Shown here in pieces: positions 1 to 8,473 of a stretch of DNA of 64,000 bases (position 1 is the first letter of the stretch; every line of letters starts with the position of its first letter). Source of the DNA: Halorubrum salinarum (GTDB taxonomy: Archaea; Halobacteriota; Halobacteria; Halobacteriales; Haloferacaceae); the NCBI RefSeq assembly GCF_013267195.1, contig NZ_CP053941.1:434001-498000 (forward strand). The letters run 5' to 3'. Below the pieces are notes generated by a model. That model saw nothing but the letters and a program-made list of their open reading frames with translations, was not told where the DNA came from and searched no databases. Position numbers and translations under genes: made by a program.

Positions 1-684
1 CATCCGGTCGAGCTTCGCCCACGTGTTCTCGTAGCCGAGGTGCGCGAACTCGACGAGCCCCCGGAGTCGGTGGCCGACGCCGCCGCGGTGGATCACCGTC
101 CGCGGGCGGCGCTCGCGGAACGCCTCGGCGACCGCCGCGGCGTCGTCGAGGTCGCCCTCGAAGGCGGTCCACGCCTCGCCGACCGTGCCGGGGAGGTGCG
201 CGTACGACGAGCCGAAGCCGGCGCAGCCCGTCTCCTTCGCGGTCCGACGGGCGCGGGCGTTCTGGTGGGGGAGGAGCTTCGTGTTGTACGTCTCGACGGC
301 GTCGATCCGGGCGGCGTGCGCGTCCACCTCGGGCCGCGTGAGCGAGATGGTGGCGAATCCGGGGTGCGGGACGAGGACGGCCGCGTCCTGGCGCTCGAAC
401 TCGGCCATGGCGCCCTCGAAGGTGATGTAGTCGGGGACCGGGTCGGAGAGCCCGAGCGCTAGGAGGTGCCGCCGGTTCCCCCAGTCGCCGGTGAACACCT
501 CGCGGGCGGGGACGACGGTCAGCTCGTCGTCGGTGTAGCGGGCCGCGCGCTCGCGGACCGTCGGGAGCCGCGTGAAGTGCGGCGCGTACACGAGCGCGTC
601 GATCCCGCGGGCCTTCGCGCGGGCGACGACCTCGTCGTCGAGCACCTTGACGTGGGCGTCGACGCGCGTTTGCGATCGGGTCAC
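1..684 (-). CDS. PHP-domain phosphoesterase-like protein (3' end beyond the window)
   Basis: Translating the minus strand from a GTG at 684 gives 228 open codons that run off the left edge, so the C-terminus is missing. PHP-like landmarks are visible: an N-terminal D-A-H-V-K at residues 9-13, a short segment ending APH near residue 46, an E-V-F-T-G-D-W stretch followed by RRHLLALGL, and LVPHPGF near residue 118. These match the metal-binding blocks of PHP (polymerase and histidinol phosphatase) proteins, here of the small haloarchaeal PHP-associated type. The second histidine of the usual D-x-H-x-H motif is Lys13, so metal binding may differ. Substrate is unknown. The gene is divergent from the zinc-finger gene at 832. 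The family call is fairly firm; the start is a best guess. Confidence 0.75.
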   Translation of the reverse strand, partial: MTRSQTRVDAHVKVLDDEVVARAKARGIDALVYAPHFTRLPTVRERAARYTDDELTVVPAREVFTGDWGNRRHLLALGLSDPVPDYITFEGAMAEFERQDAAVLVPHPGFATISLTRPEVDAHAARIDAVETYNTKLLPHQNARARRTAKETGCAGFGSSYAHLPGTVGEAWTAFEGDLDDAAAVAEAFRERRPRTVIHRGGVGHRLRGLVEFAHLGYENTWAKLDRM

Positions 685-831
685 GGTCGCACGGTCGTCG
701 CGCCCGCGCAAAGGCGTATCGTTCGACGACGACGGTGCCGCGATCGCCGGGCGGACCGCGGGGCGGCGGCCCGTCCCGGGATCCCGCCGAGTTGGGAAAC
801 CGTTAATCCCCCTCGGGCGAGTGTTCCGGGT

Positions 832-1131
832 ATGGCCCCTCGCTGGACGTGCGGCATCGGCGACTGCGACGCCGCCTTCGACGACGTGGAGGCGGCGATC
901 GTCCACCAGACGAACGACCACCAGCGCCACGAGTGCAAGGTGTGCGGCACGATCGTCCCGGACGGCTACTTCGCGATCCGCCACGCGTTCGACGAGCACA
1001 CCCGCGCCGAGTTCGTCCGCGCGTACGACGCCGACTCCGCGGCGGTCCGGCGCCGCGAGGAGATCAAAGGCGAGATCGAGGCCGCCGCGGACCTCCAGCG
1101 CGTCGTCGAGGAGCTCGACCGGAACGTCTGA
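832..1131 (+). CDS. Small zinc-finger-like conserved haloarchaeal protein
   Basis: This 99-residue protein begins at the ATG following a TATA-like CCGTTAATCC about 30 bp upstream, which fits a leaderless transcript. Its first 60 residues carry C-G-I-G-D-C, an H-x5-H pair, then C-K-V-C and another H-x4-H, resembling two degenerate C2H2 fingers, and they are followed by a charged helical tail. Such small zinc-finger proteins are abundant in haloarchaea and are usually taken to bind nucleic acid or protein, but no specific role can be assigned. The longer frame open upstream is out of keeping with the promoter position and overlaps the divergent PHP gene. Confidence 0.75.
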   Translation: MAPRWTCGIGDCDAAFDDVEAAIVHQTNDHQRHECKVCGTIVPDGYFAIRHAFDEHTRAEFVRAYDADSAAVRRREEIKGEIEAAADLQRVVEELDRNV

Positions 1132-1152
1132 CTCGGTCCCCCGAGCCGCCGT

Positions 1153-2058
1153 TTACAGCACCCGCTTCCCGAACGCGCTCGCCGCGAGCTCCGTCGCCAG
1201 CTCCGCCGTCTCGTTGTGCTGGTCGAGCGTCGGGTTCACCTCGACGAGCTCCATCGACCGGAGCGCGTCCGTCTCGTCGACGATCTCCATCGCGCTGTGC
1301 GCCTCGCGGTAGGTGGCGCCGCCGCGGACGGGCGTCCCGACGCCGGGCGCCGCGTTCGGGTCGAGGAAGTCCAGGTCGAGGCTGACGTGGATCCCGTCGA
1401 CGCCGGCCGAGGCGACCGACAGCGCCTCCTCGGTCACGTCCGTGATCCCGCGCTCGTCGATGTCCGACATCGTGTACGCCGCGAACCCGCGCTCCCTGAG
1501 CAGCTCCGCCTCCGCCCCGTCGACCGACCGGAGCCCGACCAGGGCGACGTTCTCCGGCGAGAGCCCCGGCGCGGTCGCCCACTCGGCGTCCGCGAACTCG
1601 CCGATCCCGAGGGCGGCCGCCAGCGGCATCCCGTGGACGTTGCCAGACGGCGTCGTGGCGGGCGTGTTGAGGTCGGCGTGCGCGTCGAACCACACGGCGC
1701 CGATGTCCGCGTCGCGCGCGGAGCCGGAGAGGCTCCCGATGGCGATCGAGTGGTCGCCGCCGAGCGCGAGCGGCACGTCGCCGGCGGCGAGCGTCGCGGC
1801 GACCTCGTCGCCGAGTTCCCGGCAGACGTCGGCGGTCTCGCGGAGGAACTTCGCTTTCCCCTCGCTCGGCGCGTCCGCGTCCGGGTCGCGCTCCTCCGCC
1901 CGCGGGACGGGGAGGTCGCCCGCGTCGACCGCCTCGACGCCCGCGCCGGCGAGCTGGTCCGCGAGCCCGCCGTACCGGATCGCCGACGGTCCCATGTCGA
2001 CTCCGCGTCGGTTCGCCCCGTAGTCGGTCGGCGCGCCGATGATCCTGACCGTGGTCAT
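1153..2058 (-). CDS. rocF: Arginase (ureohydrolase family)
   Basis: This 301-residue protein should hydrolyse L-arginine to ornithine and urea in the cytoplasm using a binuclear manganese centre. All ureohydrolase signatures are present: G-G-D-H-S at residues 100-104, D-A-H-A-D at 125-129 followed by N and H-G-M-P, and S-L-D-L-D at 226-230 with FLDP. The length matches bacterial arginases, which run near 300 residues, and the D-A-H-A-D-L-N plus SGNVHG block is more arginase-like than agmatinase-like. I chose the ATG at 2058 because the upstream extension has no similarity and a TATA-like ATTCAAGC lies about 29 bp before this ATG. It stands alone, without other arginine genes nearby. Agmatinase or formimidoylglutamase remain possible alternatives. 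Confidence 0.87.
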   Translation of the reverse strand: MTTVRIIGAPTDYGANRRGVDMGPSAIRYGGLADQLAGAGVEAVDAGDLPVPRAEERDPDADAPSEGKAKFLRETADVCRELGDEVAATLAAGDVPLALGGDHSIAIGSLSGSARDADIGAVWFDAHADLNTPATTPSGNVHGMPLAAALGIGEFADAEWATAPGLSPENVALVGLRSVDGAEAELLRERGFAAYTMSDIDERGITDVTEEALSVASAGVDGIHVSLDLDFLDPNAAPGVGTPVRGGATYREAHSAMEIVDETDALRSMELVEVNPTLDQHNETAELATELAASAFGKRVL

Positions 2059-2190
2059 ACCGGGTACGCGACGCCGCGGCGCTTGAATGGTGGGGATCGA
2101 CGCGGCCGCGACTCCGAGGTCGACGTCGAACGCCCGATTCGCCTCGCCGGATCGGACACCGTTTTGCGCCCGGGCCGCCACGAGGCGGTC

Positions 2191-2409
2191 ATGGGCAGTT
2201 CCGATTCCTACTCGGTCGACCCCAGCGACATCGAGCCGATCGGCGCGACCATCGCGGTCGCGTTCACCGGCACGGCGATCGGGCTCGTCGGCGCCGCGGT
2301 GTCGTTCGTCGCCGTCGACTTCGGGGTCGCGCTGATCGGCGTCGGCGTGGTCGTCGCGCTGTCGAGTCCGCTCGCGTACGTGCGCATGAAGCGGCTGCGC
2401 GGGGAGTAG
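2191..2409 (+). CDS. Small two-helix membrane protein
   Basis: This 72-residue protein has a short acidic N-terminus (about 16 residues) followed by two closely spaced hydrophobic segments, roughly residues 17-40 and 43-60, and a basic C-terminal tail rich in Arg and Lys, predicting a hairpin membrane protein with the tail inside. Codon use (GC-rich third positions) is typical of its neighbours, which supports real coding. Nothing in it indicates a function. It lies between arginase and a winged-helix regulator on different transcripts. Confidence 0.65.
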   Translation: MGSSDSYSVDPSDIEPIGATIAVAFTGTAIGLVGAAVSFVAVDFGVALIGVGVVVALSSPLAYVRMKRLRGE

Positions 2410-2486
2410 GCGCGGAACACGCAGCGCCGGCTGTACCCGGCCGTCGAGGCGGTTTCACACGATCATTTATAAGCGAATTCCATCGC

Positions 2487-2492
2487 ATTTAA
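2487..2492 (+). promoter_or_regulatory. TATA box of the winged-helix regulator gene
   Basis: The ATTTAA core sits about 29 bp before the ATG at 2518, the distance expected for a leaderless haloarchaeal transcript. A second AT-rich box, TTTATAA at about 2466, lies 22 bp further upstream and could mark an alternative start site. Confidence 0.5.
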
Positions 2493-2517
2493 GCGGGGGC
2501 GTCGTGTATTCGACACC

Positions 2518-3051
2518 ATGTCATCGATCGAGCTCACGTCGAGCCAGAAAAGCATCCTCACGGCCCTCATCAACCTGTACGGGGAACAGGAGGACGCCGT
2601 GAAAGGCGAGGCGATCGCCGAGGAAGTAGACCGCAATCCCGGGACGATCCGGAACCAGATGCAGAGCCTCAAGGCCCTCCAGCTCGTCGAGGGCGTCCCC
2701 GGCCCGAAGGGCGGCTACAAGCCCACCTCGAACGCCTACGAGGCGCTCGACATCCAGCGCATGGACGAGCCGGCCGACGTGCCGATCTCCCACGAGGGCG
2801 AGCAGGTCGAGGGGATCAACGTCGACGGGATCGACCTCTCCAGCGTCCACCACCCCGAGCTGTGCCGCGCCGAGATCCACGTCCAGGGCTCGGTCCGCGA
2901 CTTCCACGAGGGCGACAGCGTCACCGTCGGCCCGACGCCGCTCTCGAAGCTCGTCATCGACGGCACCGTCGACGGCAAAGACGACACCGCGAACATTCTC
3001 ATCCTGCGGATCGACGACATGCGGGCGCCCGACGAGCCGGCCGAGCACTGA
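2518..3051 (+). CDS. Winged helix-turn-helix regulator with C-terminal ligand-like domain
   Basis: This 177-residue protein has an N-terminal winged helix (residues about 5-65) with a clear HTH, V-K-G-E-A-I-A-E-E-V followed by PGTIRNQMQSLKALQLVEG and a glycine-rich wing GPKGGYKPT. The C-terminal half (about 85-170) is a conserved haloarchaeal domain that may sense a ligand or partner. Two TATA-like boxes precede it: ATTTATAAG at 2465 and ATTTAAGC around 2487, the second about 29 bp from the ATG, giving a leaderless transcript. It probably represses or activates unknown genes. It resembles Rrf2/TrmB-type annotations in haloarchaea, but I cannot decide the family from sequence alone. Confidence 0.8.
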   Translation: MSSIELTSSQKSILTALINLYGEQEDAVKGEAIAEEVDRNPGTIRNQMQSLKALQLVEGVPGPKGGYKPTSNAYEALDIQRMDEPADVPISHEGEQVEGINVDGIDLSSVHHPELCRAEIHVQGSVRDFHEGDSVTVGPTPLSKLVIDGTVDGKDDTANILILRIDDMRAPDEPAEH

Positions 3052-3163
3052 TCTAGAAGCGGGACTCGTCTACCGGTTCGAGAAATCCTCGGAGAACGCG
3101 GACTGATTCATCGACGAAAGGTCGAGCGTCGGGAGCCGACGGCGCGTGGGGCGTCGCTCGGGC

Positions 3164-4345
3164 TTACATGTCGCCGAACGCGCTGACGCCGCGGCTCGCG
3201 GAGGAGACCTTGGCGATCCAGCGCGTGGCGATGGCCTTCTTCAGCAGCTTCGCGGGCTTGCCGCCGAACGTCTTGATCGGCATGCCCATCACGTCGTGGG
3301 CGACCGCCTCCTCGCCGACGGAGATGACGGTCCCCTTGTCCTCGTGGGTCCACGAGCGGAGCGGCGCGCCGCGGGCGGCGCGCGCGAGGTTGGCGCCGGC
3401 GACCTCGGCGGCCTGCCAGGCGGCCTGCGCGGTCGGCGGCGCCACGTCGTCCTCGCCCTGCTCGACGAGGGCGGTGTCGCCGATGGCGAACACGCGGTCG
3501 TCGCTGGTGGCGAAGTCGGAGCCGGCGTGGACGCGGTTCGAGCGGTCGTCCTTGTCGACCTCGACGTGCTCCAGCTCGGGCTGGCCCGTAATGCCGCCGG
3601 TCCAGATCAGCACGTCGTAGCCGAGCTCCTCGGGCTCTTCGTCCTCGCCGCCGCCGAGGTAGACCGCGTCCTCGTCGGCCTCCGAGATGAAGTCGCCGGT
3701 GAGGATGTCGATGTCGGCGTCTTCGAGCCGCTGGCGGAGCGCGCCCTGGATCTGCGGGTCGTTACCGGGGAAGACCTCGTCGAGCCCCTCGACGAGCTTG
3801 ATGTCGAGCGGCGCGCGGTGCTTGTCGCGGTACTCGGCGATCTCGCCGGCCGTCTGGATGCCGGAGAGGCCGGCGCCGCCGACGATGACCTGCGCGGGGT
3901 CCGAGCGGGTCGCGTCCGCGGCCGCCTCGCGCACGTCCTCGTGGATCGCCTTCGCGTCGTCGAGCCCCTTCAGCTGGTGGGCGTTCTCCTTCAGGCCCTC
4001 GATGCCGAAGAACGCGGTCGTGGAGCCGACCGCGAGGAGGAGGTAGTCGTAGTCGACGGTCGTGCCGTCGTCGGTCTCGACGACGCGCTCGTCGGTGTCG
4101 ACGTCGACGACCCGGCCCTGGACGAAGTCGGACTCGGGCGACTTGATCTCGTCGACGGGGATCGTGATCTTGTCCTCGACGGCGGGGTTGCGGATCGCTC
4201 GGTGAACCTCGTGTAAAACGAGGTGGTAGTCGTGTTCCGAGATCCACGTGAGATCGGCCTCGCCCTCGCCGACCTCGTCTTCGAACGCCTTGACCGCCCC
4301 TGCGCCGGCGTACCCGGAGCCGACGACCACGACCTGTGAACTCAT
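3164..4345 (-). CDS. ndh: Type II NADH dehydrogenase (NDH-2 family)
   Basis: This 393-residue flavoprotein carries an N-terminal FAD-binding Rossmann motif (VVVGSGYAGAG, residues 5-15) and a second dinucleotide motif VIVGGAGLSGIQTAGEIAE near residue 150, and a late FAD contact VFAIGDTALVE near 285. It is the right size for NDH-2, a monotopic enzyme that passes electrons from NAD(P)H to the quinone pool without pumping protons. The C-terminal third has an Ala- and Lys-rich amphipathic region suited to membrane attachment. Since the Nuo complex in this window lacks its NADH module, such an enzyme is a plausible NADH:quinone route. It could also be a sulfide:quinone reductase relative; the redox cysteines expected of that family are not seen. 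Confidence 0.82.
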   Translation of the reverse strand: MSSQVVVVGSGYAGAGAVKAFEDEVGEGEADLTWISEHDYHLVLHEVHRAIRNPAVEDKITIPVDEIKSPESDFVQGRVVDVDTDERVVETDDGTTVDYDYLLLAVGSTTAFFGIEGLKENAHQLKGLDDAKAIHEDVREAAADATRSDPAQVIVGGAGLSGIQTAGEIAEYRDKHRAPLDIKLVEGLDEVFPGNDPQIQGALRQRLEDADIDILTGDFISEADEDAVYLGGGEDEEPEELGYDVLIWTGGITGQPELEHVEVDKDDRSNRVHAGSDFATSDDRVFAIGDTALVEQGEDDVAPPTAQAAWQAAEVAGANLARAARGAPLRSWTHEDKGTVISVGEEAVAHDVMGMPIKTFGGKPAKLLKKAIATRWIAKVSSASRGVSAFGDM

Positions 4346-4425
4346 GCCTGTCGCTCCGCGGCCCGCGGGTAAAGTCGCTTTGGAACGGTCGCGATCGGCG
4401 GTCCGGCCCCCGGCTGGACGGCGCG

Positions 4426-5292
4426 TTACAGCGAGAGCCCGGCGTGCCAGCGGTCGGCGCCCGCCTCCCGCTTGACCTCGTCCATGCGCGCGAGCAGCTT
4501 CACCGCGAGGCTCGCCGTCTCGGCCGCGCGCGACTCGCCCTCCGTCCGGAACTCGCCGGTGACGCGGTTGGCGTAGACGGAGCAGACCGCGCCCGCCCGG
4601 AGCCCGTAGACGTTCGCGACCGTGAGGATCGCCGACGCCTCCATCTCGATGTTCTTCACGTTCGCGTCCCGGAGCTCGGCGACCAGCTCGTCCGAGCCGG
4701 CGGCCTCGAACCCGTCGAATCCGGGGCGGCCCTGCCCGGCGTAGAAGGAGTCGGCGCTCATCGTCACGCCGGTGTGGTAGTCGTGGCCCAGCCGCTCGGC
4801 GGCCGCGACCAGCGCGGAGACGACCTCGCCGTCCGCGGCCGCGGGGTAGTCCTCGCGGACGTACTCGTCGCTCGTCCCCTCCTGCCGGACGCCGCCGGTC
4901 GTGATGACGAGGTCGCCCACGTCCATCTCCGGCTGGATCGCCCCGCAGGAGCCGACCCGGATGAACGTGTCGACGCCGACGCGCGCCAGCTCCTCGACGG
5001 CGATGGCGGCCGACGGGGAGCCGATTCCGGTCGAGGTCACGGAGATGGGCGCGCCGTCATACGTGCCGGTCGCGGTGCGGTACTCGCGGTGGCGCGCGAC
5101 CTCCTCGTGGCCGTCCCACAGCGCGGTGATCTTGTCGACCCGCTCGGGGTTGCCCGGGAGGAGGACGGCGTCTGCGACGTCCTCGGACGCGGCCTCGACG
5201 TGGTAGCCGGCCGCGTCGTTCGGGTCCTCGCTCTCGGCGTCCGCGGCCGGGGCGTCCACGTCGGAGCCGCCGGCGTCTGGTTCGTCGGTCAT
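4426..5292 (-). CDS. udp: Uridine phosphorylase-like nucleoside phosphorylase
   Basis: This 288-residue protein belongs to the NP-I nucleoside phosphorylase family, which cleaves a nucleoside with phosphate to the base and ribose-1-phosphate. Visible family blocks are LLPGNPERVDKI near residue 44, TSTGIGSPSAAIAVEEL, IRVGSCGAIQPEM with the phosphate-binding Arg, and the nucleoside-binding IEMEASAILTVA. An acidic N-terminal extension of about 35 residues is typical of haloarchaea. The start at 5292 was chosen because a TTTTTAAAA TATA box lies about 21-25 bp upstream. A cytidine deaminase is encoded 4 kb away, so pyrimidine salvage is the likely role. Purine specificity cannot be excluded. Confidence 0.85.
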   Translation of the reverse strand: MTDEPDAGGSDVDAPAADAESEDPNDAAGYHVEAASEDVADAVLLPGNPERVDKITALWDGHEEVARHREYRTATGTYDGAPISVTSTGIGSPSAAIAVEELARVGVDTFIRVGSCGAIQPEMDVGDLVITTGGVRQEGTSDEYVREDYPAAADGEVVSALVAAAERLGHDYHTGVTMSADSFYAGQGRPGFDGFEAAGSDELVAELRDANVKNIEMEASAILTVANVYGLRAGAVCSVYANRVTGEFRTEGESRAAETASLAVKLLARMDEVKREAGADRWHAGLSL

Positions 5293-5463
5293 GTCCCCGG
5301 CGTTTGGCGAGGTTTTTAAAAGTAGTTCCGGCTCGGCGGCGACCCCGCCCCTCTTGTGGGCCGGTTCGAACATCTTCGCCGCTCTTGCCGCGGCGTTGGA
5401 ACCCGGGTCACGATTGACCCCTCGGATCGCGTACCGCCGGGGGGAGACGACCCCACAGCCACC

Positions 5464-6735
5464 ATGAGCACCGACGACGAGTCGATGTACACGACCGTGG
5501 ACGAGGAGGACAGGCGGCTCCTGGAGGAGACCGGGTTCGACGCCGACCTCGGCGCGGAGATGGCCCGCGACGCGCAGCGGGTGGCCGCGGACGAGCTCTC
5601 CGAGGTCGAGTTCTACCGGCGGTACCACGACCGGATCCTCGAGGAGTTCGACGTCGACGACCGAGAGGTGGATATCCCCGACCCCGACGAGGTCGACGAG
5701 GAGGACGTGAGCGCCGTCGAGCGCGTCGAAGAGGCGTTCGGCGGCGTCGGGGAGGCCCTACGGAGCGTCGGCGGTGACGACGCGGAGTCGCGTCGGTCGG
5801 TGATGAAGAAGGGCGCCGCGGCGGCCGCGCTCGGGCTCGGCGGGCTCGGCACCGCGGGCGCGACCACCGGCGGCGACGGCGCCGGAGGGGCCGGCGCCGG
5901 CGGCGACGACGGCGAGGGGACCCGATGGGGGATGACGATCAACCTCAACAACTGCGACGGGTGTCTCGCCTGTATGGTCGCGTGTAACCAGGAGCACAAG
6001 CTCTCCCGGGGGGCGAACTGGATGTACGTGTTCTCGTTCGAGGACGAGGGGCAGGGCGACGAGACGAACTTCCTCCCCCGGACCTGCCAGCACTGTACCG
6101 ACTCGCCGTGTACGAAGGTGTGCCCGGTCGGCGCCCGCCACACCCGCGAGGAGGACGGCCTCGTGCTCACCGACTACGACATCTGTATCGGCTGCCGCTA
6201 CTGCGAGGTGTCGTGCCCGTACGGGGTCAACTACTTCCAGTGGGGCGAGCCCGACGTGCCCGAGTCCGAGGTCGACGACGACCACCAGATCGACGACCGG
6301 GGGCGCTGGGTCGGCGCCCGCCCCCCGGAGGGCGTGATGGGCAAGTGTACGTTCTGCGTCGACCGGCAGGACGGGCAGATGGGCGAGGAGAAGGTCGGCA
6401 CCACCGCCTGCGAGGAGGCGTGTACGATGAACGCGATCCACTTCGGCGACCTCAACGACCCGGAGAGCGACCCCAACCGGCACCTCCGCGAGTACCGCGA
6501 CGGACAGGAGAACGACACGTCGGACTACCCGAACCGGAAGGGCCACACCGTCTCGACGTTCAAGCTGCTGGAGGAGCGCGGCACCGAGCCGAACGTCCGG
6601 TTCGTCGGCAACGAGCCGTCGCCGCACGCGGAACAGGTCGAGGGGCCGGTCGCGTACGAGGACGTGGGGCTCGTCGACGACCGCAAGGAGGTCCTCGATC
6701 AGGGCGCGGCCGCGAACGGGGGTGAGGAGGCGTGA
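5464..6735 (+). CDS. Four-cluster ferredoxin subunit (NrfC/PsrB/DmsB-like) with internal Tat motif
   Basis: This 423-residue protein is the electron-transfer subunit of a membrane oxidoreductase. Residues 1-100 are an acidic helical domain. An S-R-R-S-V-M-K Tat motif at 109-115 and a hydrophobic alanine/glycine stretch follow, then four cysteine groups: CDGCLACMVAC (164-174), CQHCTDSPCTKVC (208-220), CIGCRYCEVSC (241-251), and a split fourth cluster beginning CTFC with a later CEEAC. That is the standard four [4Fe-4S] arrangement of DmsB/PsrB/NrfC. The Tat signal preceded by a long extension resembles the extended Tat signals described in MoCo/4Fe-4S cofactor proteins. Its last four bases overlap the nrfD-like gene, so the two are co-translated. 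Export to the pseudo-periplasmic face is likely. Confidence 0.87.
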   Translation: MSTDDESMYTTVDEEDRRLLEETGFDADLGAEMARDAQRVAADELSEVEFYRRYHDRILEEFDVDDREVDIPDPDEVDEEDVSAVERVEEAFGGVGEALRSVGGDDAESRRSVMKKGAAAAALGLGGLGTAGATTGGDGAGGAGAGGDDGEGTRWGMTINLNNCDGCLACMVACNQEHKLSRGANWMYVFSFEDEGQGDETNFLPRTCQHCTDSPCTKVCPVGARHTREEDGLVLTDYDICIGCRYCEVSCPYGVNYFQWGEPDVPESEVDDDHQIDDRGRWVGARPPEGVMGKCTFCVDRQDGQMGEEKVGTTACEEACTMNAIHFGDLNDPESDPNRHLREYRDGQENDTSDYPNRKGHTVSTFKLLEERGTEPNVRFVGNEPSPHAEQVEGPVAYEDVGLVDDRKEVLDQGAAANGGEEA

Positions 6736-8063
6736 GCGTCGACGGCGTCGACGTGACCGGCGTCGACCGAGAGGCGCTCGTCCGGCCGATCAAGACGTTC
6801 TCGACGCGGTACGTCGCGGCGCTCGCGGTCGCGCTCGGCCTGATCGGCGTCTGGCTGTTCTTCTACAGCCGGCAGCTCCGGCACGGCCTGATCGTCACGA
6901 ACCTCGCCGACTGGGGCTCCGGCGGCGGCGTGCCGTGGGGGCTGTACATCGGCGCGTTCATCTGGTGGGTCGGCATCGCCCACGGGGGGATCATCCTCTC
7001 GGCCGCGGTGCGCCTGCTCGGGATGGACACTTACCAGCCCGTCGCGCGCCTCGCCGAACTGCTCACTATCGCCGCGTTAACCTGCGCCGGGACGTTCATC
7101 CTCATCCACGTCGGTCGCCCGGACCGGCTGGTGACGAGCGTCCTGCCGGCGTGGCCGACGCGCGTCCAGTGGTCGCCGCTGATGTGGGACGTGACCATCA
7201 TCACAGCCTACTTCGTGCTGACCGCGACGTACCTCGCCCTGACGATCCGCTACGACGTGAACCGGCTCCGCGACAGGCTGCCGAACCGCCTCGAACCCCT
7301 GTACGCGGCGCTGACCGTGGGGTACACGGAGAAAGAGGACGAGGTCGTCGAGCGCATGGTCTGGTGGATCGCGTTCGCGATCATCATCATGGCGCCGCTG
7401 CTGCTCCACGGCGGGGTGATCCCGTGGCTGTTCTCGCTGCTGCCGTCGATGGCGGGCTGGGCCGGCGGCGTCCAGGGCCCCTCGTTCCTCTCCATCGCGC
7501 TGACCTCGGCGGTCGCGGGGATCATCATCGTCGCGGCCGCGTTCCGGTACGCGTACGGCTGGGAGGAGCTCATCCCCCGCGCCGTCTTCCAAGGGCTCGC
7601 CAAGTGGCTGGGCTTCTTCAGCCTGATCTTCCTGTGGCTCCAGCTCCAGCAGGTGATCACGGGGATCTTCGCGGCGCCGACGACGCTCCAGCACGCGACC
7701 GAAGTGAAGATATCGACCCCGCTGTACTGGGTCGCCATCGGGCTCGTCGTCCTCGCGATGCTGTACGCCTTCGCGACCGCGCTGCGGCCGGACCTGTTCG
7801 ACCTGCGCGCGCTCGTCGGGATCTCCGTCGGCGTCCTCTTCGGCACGCTCTCCGAGAAGGTGCTGTTCGTCGTCGAGGGGCTCCAGCACGCGCACTTCGC
7901 GCTCTACGACGGGGTGCCCGGCCAGTACGTCCCCTCGGCGGTCGAGGTGTCGGCGGTCTTCGGCACGATCGGCGTCGTCGCGCTGTTCTTCCTCGTCGTC
8001 TCGAAGGTGATCCCGGTCGTCGAGCTCCACGCGATCGAGGACCACGAGGAGGTGGACACATGA
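6732..8063 (+). CDS. nrfD: NrfD/PsrC-like polytopic membrane subunit
   Basis: The GTG start overlaps the stop of the Fe-S gene (GTGA), tying the two translationally. The 443-residue product has about ten hydrophobic segments, with early pieces YVAALAVALGLIGVWLFF and a GVPWGLYIGAFIWWVGIAHGG block that is characteristic of NrfD/PsrC quinol-interacting subunits. It should anchor the Fe-S subunit and exchange electrons with menaquinone, possibly moving protons. Only this and the ferredoxin subunit are recognisable; the molybdopterin catalytic partner usually found with such pairs is absent from the flanks. Its 3' end overlaps the next small membrane gene by four bases. Confidence 0.9.
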   Translation: MSVDGVDVTGVDREALVRPIKTFSTRYVAALAVALGLIGVWLFFYSRQLRHGLIVTNLADWGSGGGVPWGLYIGAFIWWVGIAHGGIILSAAVRLLGMDTYQPVARLAELLTIAALTCAGTFILIHVGRPDRLVTSVLPAWPTRVQWSPLMWDVTIITAYFVLTATYLALTIRYDVNRLRDRLPNRLEPLYAALTVGYTEKEDEVVERMVWWIAFAIIIMAPLLLHGGVIPWLFSLLPSMAGWAGGVQGPSFLSIALTSAVAGIIIVAAAFRYAYGWEELIPRAVFQGLAKWLGFFSLIFLWLQLQQVITGIFAAPTTLQHATEVKISTPLYWVAIGLVVLAMLYAFATALRPDLFDLRALVGISVGVLFGTLSEKVLFVVEGLQHAHFALYDGVPGQYVPSAVEVSAVFGTIGVVALFFLVVSKVIPVVELHAIEDHEEVDT

Positions 8064-8359
8064 GCGCGCTCGCGCCCCTGCCGGCGCTCCTCGCCGCGGT
8101 CGCAGCCCTCGCGCCCGCCGCGTGGCCCGCGGTCCCGCTGTCCGCGGAGTACACGCTCCCGTTCGTCGGCCCGGGGACGTACCTGATCTTCGGGATCGTC
8201 CTCGCGCCGGTGTACGCGATGGTCGCGGCGTGGTTCCTCGGCGACCCGAGCGACCGGTTCGCCGGCCTGCTCGGCGTCGGCTACCTCGCCGGGCTCACGA
8301 CCGTGCTGTGGGGGAGCCTGTTCGTGGCGACGCTGATCATCGGGGCCGTGTTCTTCTGA
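8060..8359 (+). CDS. Small three-helix membrane protein in the nrfCD operon
   Basis: The ATG overlaps the stop of the nrfD-like gene (ATGA). The 99-residue product has three hydrophobic segments, about 5-28, 40-60 and 70-98, separated by short polar loops including GDPSDRF. I recognise no family. Its position as the third gene of a tightly overlapping operon suggests an accessory or assembly subunit of the same membrane complex, but this is an inference from context only. Confidence 0.75.
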   Translation: MSALAPLPALLAAVAALAPAAWPAVPLSAEYTLPFVGPGTYLIFGIVLAPVYAMVAAWFLGDPSDRFAGLLGVGYLAGLTTVLWGSLFVATLIIGAVFF

Positions 8360-8388
8360 CGCGGCCCCGGCGGCACTCGTACAGCGTT

Positions 8389-8472
8389 CGAACCGACTCG
8401 CCGCCCGAACCGAATCCGAACCGACTCGCCGCTCGAACCGAATCCGAACCGACTCGACGCCCGACTCAGACC
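8389..8472 (+). repeat. Tandem 28-bp direct repeats upstream of mrp
   Basis: Two almost identical 28-bp units lie at 8389-8416 and 8417-8444 (one C/T difference), each beginning CGAACCGACTCGCCGC. A third, partial unit follows at 8445-8472 that keeps the first 12 bases and then diverges. The array fills nearly the whole gap between the membrane gene and mrp and ends one base before the mrp ATG. It leaves no obvious TATA box at the usual distance. Whether it is a regulatory array or a replication-slippage product cannot be told. Confidence 0.85.
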
Positions 8473-8473
8473 A

